Shown: positions 43,203 through 52,019 of the stretch, one piece after another
Numbering within the stretch: position 1 is the stretch's first letter
Layout: each line of letters starts with the position of its first letter
NCBI GenBank assembly: GCA_044375625.1
Contig: JBILMH010000006.1
Span: 1-57,906 of the forward strand
Origin: CAISOG01 sp044375625
GTDB taxonomy: Bacteria > Pseudomonadota > Alphaproteobacteria > CAISOG01
Length of the DNA stretch: 57,906 bases
Direction of reading: 5' to 3'
Notes under the pieces: model-generated
Database searches by the model: none
Told to the model about the DNA's origin: nothing
Seen by the model: the letters and a program-made list of their open reading frames with translations, nothing else
Made by a program: the position numbers and the translations under genes

Positions 43203-44396
43203 TTATCCTGTAAGGCGTGCGTGGTGAGCATGGGATGGACGCAAACTATAATCCGCTAGCTGCCGCCGCAGTTGATGATCATAGTCTTGAATATCGGTGA
43301 AACTGGTCAGGCTTACAAGGGGAAAATCGGTCAGGGCACGATCAATCAGGTTGCTGATGCCCAGGAAATCTAGCTGCCCAGCCAAAAAGGCTGCTACGGC
43401 CACCTCATTGGCGACGTTGTAGGTCATCATCGCGCTGTGGCCAGCCTGTAAGGCTTGATAGGCCAGGGGCAGGGCGGGAAAAGCCTGGGTATCGACCGCC
43501 TCAAACTGCAACTCTGGCCATGACCAATCCCGTTGGTGGGTCGGGGCGTCAAAAGGTTGCGGCCAGTACAAGGCGTGTTGCAGGGGGTAGAGCATGTCAG
43601 GCGGGCTGGCCAGGGTTAGGCGGCTGCCGTTCCTTAGCTGTACCATTGCATGCACCTGCGCCTGCGGATGTACCAGCACCTCAATTTGATCGGCGGTCAG
43701 GTCAAACAGGCAGGCTGCCTCCATCACCTCTAACCCCTTATTGGCCAGCGTTGCCGAATCAATACTGATTTTTCCGCCCATTTTCCAGACGGGATGGTTT
43801 AGTGCCTGTTGCGGCGTGACCGTGGCCAACCGTTCCCGATTCCAACCGCGAAAGGGTCCCCCCGATGCGGTAATCGTGACAGATGACCAGTATGAAGGAT
43901 TTAGGGGATTAATAAGCTGAAACAGGCTGTTATGCTCGGAATCCAGCGGGATCAGGTGGGTGTTGTGCGCCGCCACCGCTGCCCGCAACAATGGCCAGCC
44001 ACACACAATGCTTTCCTTATTGGCGATGGCCAGCACGCGGGCATTGGCGGCCAGTTCCAGGGTGGTGGCCAGCCCCGCTAAGCCAACAATCGCCGACACG
44101 GCATAATCGACTGGCATGGCGGCGGCCTCCACCATCGCTGTTTCCCCTGCTGCCACGGTGCAGGGCAGTCCAGCGGCCGCCACCGCTTCCTGCAGATCCT
44201 GATATGCTGCCGCCTCCGCCACCACCAAATGCGCCGCGCCCAACTGTTGCCCCAACTCGACCAGTGCGGCAACGTCACGGCCAGCGGTCAACACCTGCAC
44301 CCGAAAGCGATTGGGATCGGCCAAGGCAACCTGCACCGCTTTGCGCCCCACGCTGCCACTGGCGCCAAAAATCGATAGAGTGAGGGGTGTGGTCAT
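43203..44396 (-). CDS. dxr: 1-deoxy-D-xylulose 5-phosphate reductoisomerase
   Basis: Dxr makes MEP, the first committed isoprenoid precursor. The NADPH-binding motif is IFGASGSVGRKAV, with Ala-Ser in place of the usual Ser-Thr. ANKESIVCGWPLL, IPLDSEHNSLFQ (metal site) and ITASGGPFRGW follow. Its length is 397 residues. It overlaps cdsA by four bases and feeds the undecaprenyl synthase encoded upstream. Confidence 0.97.
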   Translation of the reverse strand: MTTPLTLSIFGASGSVGRKAVQVALADPNRFRVQVLTAGRDVAALVELGQQLGAAHLVVAEAAAYQDLQEAVAAAGLPCTVAAGETAMVEAAAMPVDYAVSAIVGLAGLATTLELAANARVLAIANKESIVCGWPLLRAAVAAHNTHLIPLDSEHNSLFQLINPLNPSYWSSVTITASGGPFRGWNRERLATVTPQQALNHPVWKMGGKISIDSATLANKGLEVMEAACLFDLTADQIEVLVHPQAQVHAMVQLRNGSRLTLASPPDMLYPLQHALYWPQPFDAPTHQRDWSWPELQFEAVDTQAFPALPLAYQALQAGHSAMMTYNVANEVAVAAFLAGQLDFLGISNLIDRALTDFPLVSLTSFTDIQDYDHQLRRQLADYSLRPSHAHHARLTG

Positions 44397-45195
44397 GGCG
44401 ATCCCCCAGCCAGAAACAGTTCAATTGTTAGATCACGAATCAGGCCGTCATATTGCATCAGGGCGATGGCTGGCATAACCAACAATTGGCTATCCAGGCG
44501 ATCCAACACCCCGCCATGACCAGGGATTAAATGGCCGCTGTCTTTGCTGTTGCATAAACGCTTGAAATAAGATTCCAACAGGTCGCCCGCTTGCACCAAC
44601 AATACCAGGGCAAAAACCAGAAAAAAACACAGCCAAAACAGGATGGGTTGGTTAAAAAGAATCTTGATCCAGAGGGATATATCCTTTTCCTCCGTCAAAA
44701 AGAACACGATTAACACCGTTGCAATGCCGCATAGCGATCCGCTGATGGTTTTGCCTGGGCTGATGGACGGAGCCAGCTTGCGCCCACCAATAAGCCGCCC
44801 GCCTATATAACAACCAACGTCGTTCAGGATAATTAACAGCAAGGTGTATAGATACAGCGCGAGGCCAGCTTCGGATTTTGTATCATAGGGGGTCAACAAC
44901 CAGGCTATGGAGGCCATGTAGCTGCCCAGCACTATTACCACAGCGCTGACCATCGCCAGTCGTTGCCCCAGGCGGCGGTCAGGCCACCAGCGGCGAATCA
45001 GACTAACCGCCTCCCAAATCATCAACGGAAACACCACCAGCACATGGGCGGCCAGCAGCCAAAGATGCCCCAGAGATAGCAGCCCGATGACCACCGCAAT
45101 CAGTATCACGGAAGAAATCATCCGCAGCCGCAGATCGCTAAACTTGGCGGGGGTGGGGGGCGTAGCAGCGGAGCCAGGGCTGGCGGGGGCGGCGG

Positions 45196-45199
<4 letters not shown>
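44393..45199 (-). CDS. cdsA: Phosphatidate cytidylyltransferase
   Basis: CdsA makes CDP-diacylglycerol for phospholipid synthesis in the inner membrane. The 268-residue protein has about seven hydrophobic helices and the C-terminal signature KDSGHLIPGHGGVLDRLDS. It overlaps both uppS and dxr by four bases, which suggests strict translational coupling. Confidence 0.96.
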
Positions 45200-45915
<716 letters not shown>

Positions 45916-45970
45916 AGCAACGCTTAAAAGGGGGGGGAGTGGTTGAGGTAGTGGTGGTGGTGGCAGACAG

Positions 45971-46528
45971 CTAAACGTGCAGGATTTCTTTTTCTTTGTC
46001 GCTAAGAATCTCTTCGATTTTTTTGATCATCTCATCGGTCAACTTTTGGATGTCTTCGCCAGCTTTGCGCTCCTCATCCTCAGAGATCTCCTTGGCCTTC
46101 TGATGTTTTTTCACCTGTTCCATGCCATCGCGGCGGACATTGCGAATCGCAACCCGTGCCCCCTCAGCGTATTTGGCGGCAACCTTTACCAGTTCGGCGC
46201 GACGTTCACTGGTCATTTCTGGCAACATGACGCGCACAACCTGACCATCGGCGACGGGGTTAACCCCCAGATTGGCATCGCGAATGGCCTTTTCTACCAG
46301 CTTTACCATGCCCTTATCCCACACCTGTACGGTTAACAGGCGGGCTTCGGGCACGCTGACGGTGCCAACCTGGCTGATTGGCATCAGGCTGCCATAGGCA
46401 TCAACCTTAACATGTTCCAACAGGGCGGGGTTGGCACGGCCAGTACGCAGGCCGGTAAATTCTTTACGCAGGGAATCCAATCCCGCGTTCATTCTTTTTT
46501 TTAGGTCTTCATGGATTTCAGCTAGCAT
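45971..46528 (-). CDS. frr: Ribosome recycling factor
   Basis: RRF splits post-termination ribosomes together with EF-G. The 185 residues contain LRTGRANPALLEHVKVDAYG, DKGMVKLVEKAIRDANLGVNP in two blocks, and the C-terminal helix KKIEEILSDKEKEILHV. Length and position after pyrH are standard. Confidence 0.98.
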   Translation of the reverse strand: MLAEIHEDLKKRMNAGLDSLRKEFTGLRTGRANPALLEHVKVDAYGSLMPISQVGTVSVPEARLLTVQVWDKGMVKLVEKAIRDANLGVNPVADGQVVRVMLPEMTSERRAELVKVAAKYAEGARVAIRNVRRDGMEQVKKHQKAKEISEDEERKAGEDIQKLTDEMIKKIEEILSDKEKEILHV

Positions 46529-46572
46529 CGTCAGGTACCTTGGTTAATGAGTATGTGTTGGATGATGGGAAG

Positions 46573-47358
46573 TTAATTGTGAATCAGGGTGTAATGGCCG
46601 CGCCCTTGCAGCACTTCGGACAACATGCCATCCGTGAAGATAGAGCACACCAAAATCGGAATGTTGTTTTCCCGCGCCAACGCTATGGCGGGGGCGTCCA
46701 TCACCTTAAGGTCATTGGCCAACACTTGCTTAAACAACAATTTTTCATAGCGCACCGCATTGGGGTTTTTCACGGGGTCAGCCGAATAAACGCCATCAAC
46801 CTTGGTTGCTTTGATTAGGACGTTGCAGCCCATCTCTGAAGCGCGCAGGGCGGCCGCGGTGTCGGTGGTGAAAAACGGATTGCCCGTGCCCGCCGCAAAA
46901 ATGACCACGCGCCCCTTTTCCATATGGCGAACGGCACGACGGCGGATATAGGGCTCTGACACGGTCAACATGGGAATCGCCGAAAGAACACGGGTTTGGA
47001 TACCGTGCTTTTCCAACATAGACTGCATGGCTAACGCATTAATAATGGTCGCCAGCATTCCCATGTAGTCGCCCGTTGCCCGCTCAATCCCCATATCGGC
47101 GCCGGACACGCCGCGAAAGATGTTGCCACCACCGACAACCAAACATATTTGCACCCCCAATTGGCTGACGGAGGTTATCTGGCGTGCCAGATGCTCCATC
47201 ATCGCCACGTCAATGCCATAGTCCTGGTTACCCAGCAGCGCCTCCCCCGACAGCTTAATCAGAACCCGTTTATAGGGAAGATCTGACACATCCTTAACCG
47301 CAACGGCATTCTTTGGTGAAGCGATGGGTTCTGGCGCTGTGGCAGCTGACTGAGGCAT
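46573..47358 (-). CDS. pyrH: UMP kinase
   Basis: PyrH phosphorylates UMP to UDP. The core starts at KRVLIKLSGEALLG and includes VVGGGNIFRG, AAGTGNPFFTTDTAA and VDGVYSADP, all typical of bacterial UMP kinases. At 261 residues it has a proline- and alanine-rich N-terminal extension of about 30 residues relative to E. coli; a later start could remove it. Confidence 0.97.
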   Translation of the reverse strand: MPQSAATAPEPIASPKNAVAVKDVSDLPYKRVLIKLSGEALLGNQDYGIDVAMMEHLARQITSVSQLGVQICLVVGGGNIFRGVSGADMGIERATGDYMGMLATIINALAMQSMLEKHGIQTRVLSAIPMLTVSEPYIRRRAVRHMEKGRVVIFAAGTGNPFFTTDTAAALRASEMGCNVLIKATKVDGVYSADPVKNPNAVRYEKLLFKQVLANDLKVMDAPAIALARENNIPILVCSIFTDGMLSEVLQGRGHYTLIHN

Positions 47359-47404
47359 GGTGGCGGAATCCTTTAAGTGTTGTTAGGAAATGGCAAAACA
47401 ACGC

Positions 47405-48343
47405 TTAGGCGCGCATCTGAGCCGCCACCTCTTCGGCAAAGTTGTTGGCGGCGCGTTCAATGCCTTCACCCAGGACGAAGCGGACAAAATCCACCACCTT
47501 GACGGGCTTGCCGCTGGCCTTGGCAAAGGCTTCGATATGATCCTTAACCTTAATGCTGGGATCCATCACCAGGGATTGCTCCAACAGCACGCTTTCTTCG
47601 TAGAATTTCTGCAAACGGCCAACAATCATTTTCTCGATTACTTCGGCGGGTTTGCCAGAGCTGGCCGCCTGATCGCGCAGGATTGAGCGTTCGCGCTCCA
47701 CCACTTCGGCGGGCAGGCTGTCAGGACTGATGGATTGTGGGTTGGCGGCGGCCACATGCATGGCCAACTGCTTGCCCAAAGCTTCCAATTCATCTTGGTT
47801 GGCTTCTGATTCCAATACGACCAGCACGCCCATCTTGCCCAGCCCTGGCGCAACAGCGTTGTGGATGTATCCGACCACCACGCCTGGGTTAATTTGGAAA
47901 TAGGTGGTGCGGCGTAGCTGCATATTCTCGCCGATTTTGGCAACCAGATGGGTCAGCACTTCTTCAACCGTGCTGCCGCTTGGGGTTTTGCCAGCCTTAA
48001 TGCCATCGGCATCGCCCTTGGCGGTTACAGCCAAAGTGGCGGCGGCGGAAACCAGCCCCTGAAACTCTTCATTGGTCGCAATAAAGTCTGTTTCGGCGTT
48101 AATTTCGACTAGGGCACCTTCACCCGCGCGGCCATCCTTGCTGGTGGCCAGGCCAATCAGACCTTCGGCGGCGGTGCGGTCAGCCTTTTTGGCGGCGGCG
48201 GCCAAGCCTTTTTTGCGCAACCACAGGGTCGCCTCTTCAAAATTGTTGCCCGTTTCGGTAAGGGCTTTTTTGCAATCCATCATTCCAGCGCCAGTGGCTT
48301 CACGCAGCTGGCGGACCGATTCGGCATTGATAACAATAGTCAT
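47405..48343 (-). CDS. tsf: Elongation factor Ts
   Basis: EF-Ts recharges EF-Tu with GTP. The motif VRQLREATGAGMMDCKKAL at the N terminus and the core VEINAETDFIATNEEF are diagnostic. The 312-residue length is normal. AGGAG precedes the ATG, and rpsB ends 24 bases upstream with no terminator between. Confidence 0.98.
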   Translation of the reverse strand: MTIVINAESVRQLREATGAGMMDCKKALTETGNNFEEATLWLRKKGLAAAAKKADRTAAEGLIGLATSKDGRAGEGALVEINAETDFIATNEEFQGLVSAAATLAVTAKGDADGIKAGKTPSGSTVEEVLTHLVAKIGENMQLRRTTYFQINPGVVVGYIHNAVAPGLGKMGVLVVLESEANQDELEALGKQLAMHVAAANPQSISPDSLPAEVVERERSILRDQAASSGKPAEVIEKMIVGRLQKFYEESVLLEQSLVMDPSIKVKDHIEAFAKASGKPVKVVDFVRFVLGEGIERAANNFAEEVAAQMRA

Positions 48344-48367
48344 GTCTTTTCTCCTAAGTTTTCGATG

Positions 48368-49249
48368 TTAGCCGATGGCGGCCACGGATTGGGATGGGGC
48401 TTCTTCAGCGCTACTTGGTGCGTCGGCAGTTGCCTCCGCTGGGGCGGCAGGCTGGTCATTAGAGGCTGGGGCGGCGGCCGCATCAGCCGTATTTTTGGCC
48501 GACGCTTTTGCGGAACCCTTGGCTTTTGAATCTTTGCCCTCTTTGGCTTCAACAATAGAGTATTCTGCCTGCAACCCAGCCAAAACGGCCTGGGCAATCA
48601 GGTCGCCGTAAAGGGCGATGGCACGGCCAGAGTCGTCATTACCAGGAATGGGATAGGTAATACCATCGGGATCGCTGTTGCTATCCAAAATTGCCACCAC
48701 GGGAATGCCCAACTTGTTGGCCTCCTTAACGGCGGTTGCCTCACGGTTGGTATCGATGATGAACAGCATGTCTGGCACGCCGCCCATTTCGCGGATACCG
48801 CCCAGCGACAGTTCAAATTTGTTGCGCGCACGATCCAAATTCAGCTGTTCTTTTTTGGTGAAGCCTTCTGGATTGGCCAGACGGTCTTCTGTTTCACGCA
48901 GGGATTTGATGGAGCGCGACACCGTTTGCCAGTTGGTCAGCGTACCACCCAGCCAGCGGTGATTCACATAGTACTGCCCGCAACGTTTGGCCGATTCGGC
49001 GATTACAGGGCTGGCCTGACGCTTGGTACCAACAACCAACAGGCGGCCACCGCGGGCGGCGTTGTCCTTAATGGCCTCCAGCGCGCGGTAAAGCAGGGGG
49101 ATGGTTTGTTGCAGGTCAATAATATGGGTGTTGTTGCGCACGCCAAAGATATAGGAACCCATTTTGGGATTCCAACGACGGACATGGTGACCAAAATGCA
49201 CGCCCGCTTCGAAAAGTTGACGCATGCTGAAGTCTGGTAGATTGCTCAT
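48368..49249 (-). CDS. rpsB: 30S ribosomal protein S2
   Basis: S2 binds late at the neck of the small subunit. I chose the ATG at 49249 (GGAAGG upstream), giving MSNLPDFSMRQLFEAGVHFG; the longest frame adds 57 unrelated residues. Core segments such as GGRLLVVGTKRQA and DMLFIIDTNREATAVKEA are present. The 293-residue protein ends in an Ala/Ser/Lys-rich tail of about 50 residues absent from E. coli S2 but of a kind frequent in alphaproteobacteria. It starts the long envelope operon. Confidence 0.97.
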   Translation of the reverse strand: MSNLPDFSMRQLFEAGVHFGHHVRRWNPKMGSYIFGVRNNTHIIDLQQTIPLLYRALEAIKDNAARGGRLLVVGTKRQASPVIAESAKRCGQYYVNHRWLGGTLTNWQTVSRSIKSLRETEDRLANPEGFTKKEQLNLDRARNKFELSLGGIREMGGVPDMLFIIDTNREATAVKEANKLGIPVVAILDSNSDPDGITYPIPGNDDSGRAIALYGDLIAQAVLAGLQAEYSIVEAKEGKDSKAKGSAKASAKNTADAAAAPASNDQPAAPAEATADAPSSAEEAPSQSVAAIG

Positions 49250-49331
49250 AGGTTTGTTGCCTTCCGGTTGTGCCTGACGGTGCGTTGCCCCCAGCTTTTC
49301 TTTTGGAAAACCCTGTTGGAGACCGGAAATT

Positions 49332-49347
49332 GTGGTCAACCGACCAC
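49332..49347 (-). promoter_or_regulatory. Hairpin in the rpsB leader
   Basis: On the minus strand GTGGTC pairs with GACCAC across a GGTT loop, 83 bases before the rpsB start, in a non-coding region of 297 bases shared with the divergent rpmJ. Bacterial rpsB leaders are often sites of S2 autoregulation, but I cannot match this one to a known motif. Confidence 0.3.
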
Positions 49348-49546
49348 TGCACCGCTGTGACGTTGTTAGTGTTACGATGGTAAACCAAGAATCCTTAGCC
49401 AACTTTGCCCGCCTTGGCAAGCCCTTCTGTATGTTTTATGTGATGCTGTGCTTGGGGGAATGACGGTTTTGGGATTTGGCTTGACAAGGGATGATGATAG
49501 GGTTAGGTACTTACGATAATTCATTTTTCCATGCAGGTTTGTCATC

Positions 49547-49672
49547 ATGAAAATCGTTAATTCCCTGAAGTCTGTTAAGCTTCGTCACGCCTCATGCCGC
49601 GTGGTGCGCCGCCGTGGTCGCGTTTACGTGATTAATAAGGTGAATCCCCGCTACAAAGCCCGCCAAGGCTAA
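49547..49672 (+). CDS. rpmJ: 50S ribosomal protein L36
   Basis: The 41-residue product MKIVNSLKSVKLRHASCRVV to NPRYKARQG is the alphaproteobacterial L36 form. It has a single cysteine (ASCR), so the zinc site of the four-ligand form is not complete. It is divergent from rpsB and apart from the spc/alpha genes, where L36 sits in many other bacteria. TTGACA occurs at 49482-49487, but the matching -10 is poor. Confidence 0.95.
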   Translation: MKIVNSLKSVKLRHASCRVVRRRGRVYVINKVNPRYKARQG

Positions 49673-49741
49673 GTCCGTCATCATCTTTTGAAGTATAGAT
49701 GGCAGCTGTATTTGCGTGTCATGGCTTTGCTAAGGTCACTC

Positions 49742-50890
49742 CTAATGCAGGCTTGCCCTTACAGTTCCAAGTGATTTTTGATTGTTGCGTGCCAGACTCA
49801 GATTAACCGACGTGCCGATAGCTTTCAAATAGGTCGGATCTTTCCCCCATTGTATTACCATTTGGCGAGCATCATTTCGATCAATTTTTTGATAGTTTTT
49901 TGCAAGATCATTGCTGCGTCTACGGTTTGAATTGCCCGTTTTGCCAAGGTTAAGCAAATAATTCATCATTAAAAAATCTTGCTCAGCTATCGCCAAAGCC
50001 TGACAGGCAAGCCCAAACCCCTCGGTAGCGTTGCCAAACAAAATTTGTCGAGCTGTATCACGGGGCAGATACAGCAATTTGCTGAACAACCGTTCAAACC
50101 CGGTCACATTTCCCATCCGCAGCATTTCACATAGGACTTCGCCTAAATTGTGTTGGGATCGTTCGATTAAACTAATTAAATGCATAATGGCGGGGTCATG
50201 ATCTTCGAACCAATTGTCGGCTGATATCAATTCGGCAACAGTTTCCTGTAAGGCCTGATCCAACTCACTAGGATCAATCTTGAAATTATCAACTATGTAA
50301 TCTCGTAGCGTGATTGAAACCCACTCATACATTTTTTTTGCCAGTTTCGGCGTAATTTCAGGACGATACAGCAGGGGCGCATGCCAGCCTTCGATGTCTC
50401 GTGATTTTGCAACCAGCGTTTCGATAGTTGGATAGTTAAGGCTGGCGGATAAGTTTTCCAACAGGGTGCGGATAACGTTGATATCATTGGTCTCAACCAA
50501 TGCCTGACTGACGTCTCCATCGATACCAAAACGTCTGGCAATTGCCAAACGATGCGCCAGGGATTTTTGTCGCACCAGTAAAATAAGGTCAGGATCCTTA
50601 AGCCGTACATTGTACAGGATAACATCTTGCGCGATATTAATATTGTCATTGGCAAGTTTGACGATTAAATCGCGCGGAACATTTTTGGCTTTTGCCAATT
50701 TCTCTGCCAGAGCTGCCCGCACACGTGTCTCAGCATCCTCAGCCAGAACATGGCAAATATCATTAAGCATGGTACGTTCTTGTGTCGTTAAGGATGTTTC
50801 ATGCCGTTGATGCAATTCCCCCACGGCATGCGCCAATGATTGCCGACCGACCGCGGATCGGTCTTTTGCGAGATCAATAAGATTTTTCAT
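49742..50890 (-). CDS. DUF2336 protein
   Basis: The N-terminal half (NLIDLAKDRSAVGRQSLAHA, LAEKLAKAKNVPRDLIVKLAND, LVAKSRDIEGWHAPLLYRPE) follows the consensus of DUF2336, an alpha-helical HEAT-like family nearly limited to alphaproteobacteria. I chose ATG 50890, giving 382 residues that start at the family position; a GTG at 50944 would add 18. The C-terminal half is helical with LPRDTARQILFGNATEGFGL. The biochemical role of the family is not known to me. Confidence 0.85.
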   Translation of the reverse strand: MKNLIDLAKDRSAVGRQSLAHAVGELHQRHETSLTTQERTMLNDICHVLAEDAETRVRAALAEKLAKAKNVPRDLIVKLANDNINIAQDVILYNVRLKDPDLILLVRQKSLAHRLAIARRFGIDGDVSQALVETNDINVIRTLLENLSASLNYPTIETLVAKSRDIEGWHAPLLYRPEITPKLAKKMYEWVSITLRDYIVDNFKIDPSELDQALQETVAELISADNWFEDHDPAIMHLISLIERSQHNLGEVLCEMLRMGNVTGFERLFSKLLYLPRDTARQILFGNATEGFGLACQALAIAEQDFLMMNYLLNLGKTGNSNRRRSNDLAKNYQKIDRNDARQMVIQWGKDPTYLKAIGTSVNLSLARNNQKSLGTVRASLH

Positions 50891-51095
50891 GGTATTATTC
50901 AACACAGTTGGATTGTCCTGACAAATGATTGATTCTTGACACACTTCAAAAATTATCAGCTGTTTGTTAACAACATATTAAAAAAAGGAAATTATCAAAA
51001 ATTTTTATATAAATGTTGGTTTATATCACAAAAACTTCACTGTTATTTTTGCGCTTTTATCTATATAGTTGAATTTTAGTAGGTGGTTTACAGCC

Positions 51096-51311
51096 GTGGT
51101 AGAATTAAGCAGCAAACCCAACCCAAGTATATTTTGGCCGATTGTTGGTAATGTTGCGGGGCGGGCACCAAACAATCTGGTGGCTGATCCCGTAAAGCCT
51201 GTGCAAAAGATACAGCGACTGCGGGGAGAATCCTGGGGGGATCGACGCTTTCGCGAAGATTTGGCTGGTGCGGATCGAGAGGATGATCGCGCCGTGAATC
51301 TGTTGGTGTGA
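51096..51311 (+). CDS. Uncharacterised charged small protein
   Basis: The GTG at 51096 is preceded by TAGGTGG at fair spacing and gives 71 residues; an in-frame TTG nine codons earlier is less likely. The product starts with ELSSKPNPSIFWPIVGNVAG and ends in a charged, probably disordered stretch (RLRGESWGDRRFREDLAGAD). No family is recognised. The stop lies one base from the stop of the convergent gene at 51312. Confidence 0.5.
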   Translation: MVELSSKPNPSIFWPIVGNVAGRAPNNLVADPVKPVQKIQRLRGESWGDRRFREDLAGADREDDRAVNLLV

Positions 51312-51800
51312 TTAGCGTTGTTGCTGTTGTAGCTGTTTTCCAAACTCATCAAGTTCATCGTCGCTAAACTGATCTAAAGCAAGAACACAGCATTTCTTAA
51401 GCATAATGCTTGAATCTGGATTTTCTTTAAAAAATTTAATGTAATCAAGTATTTTCGCAGGATCTTCTTGAACGTTATTATAAATAGTGGATATAATAGA
51501 ATTTTCTTCGCCTATTTTAATAGCCACACTTGCCGCCCATGCTATGTAGCCTGCTACCAGCATACATGTGGCACCAATATCAGATAAGGTATACTCACTG
51601 GGTATCATGCCAAGACCTTGGGCAAAGTCTGGGTTCCATTGAACTAAGGGTGGAGGATCATCGAGCGTAGCCCTAAATGCGGTTGCAAAAAAAAGCACAC
51701 AGGACTGTGCAAGCAAATTGTTGGCACATCCCAAGACATTGCTGCTTTGATTGCCTAAATTTCTATGATTTCCAAATAGTTCGATATAGTTTTTGTCCAT
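51312..51800 (-). CDS. Uncharacterised membrane-associated protein
   Basis: The 162-residue product has one or two hydrophobic stretches (NNLLAQSCVLFFATAF near residue 27 and IGATCMLVAGYIAWAASVAI near residue 74). A helical, acidic C-terminal part follows (ENPDSSIMLKKCCVLALDQF, then DELDEFGKQLQQQQR). AAGG lies upstream of the ATG. I cannot assign a family. Codon use is AT-richer than that of the neighbouring dnaE, which suggests an acquired gene. Confidence 0.6.
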   Translation of the reverse strand: MDKNYIELFGNHRNLGNQSSNVLGCANNLLAQSCVLFFATAFRATLDDPPPLVQWNPDFAQGLGMIPSEYTLSDIGATCMLVAGYIAWAASVAIKIGEENSIISTIYNNVQEDPAKILDYIKFFKENPDSSIMLKKCCVLALDQFSDDELDEFGKQLQQQQR

Positions 51801-52019
51801 TAATAAGCCTTAAAAAATTTTTGTTGCAATATGTTCGTGTGAACGTATCAAATTTATAAAAAAATAACAAGGCAAAAAACTAAATTTTCTTGTTCGCATT
51901 CATATTGATTATGGGTATTTTGAACTGTTAGCCAATTCTGTGGCCAAGGCGGGGTCGATGGGCTGGCAGGAAAGGGAGGGGTTGGGGGGGGCAAGCCATG
52001 GTCAAAACTGCCCGCACGG

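Noticed and set aside
51833..51844. GTTC-N4-GAAC upstream of the gene at 51312, as a possible LexA box
   Set aside because: The alphaproteobacterial LexA box is a direct repeat GTTC-N7-GTTC. This inverted 4-bp pair is too short to be significant.
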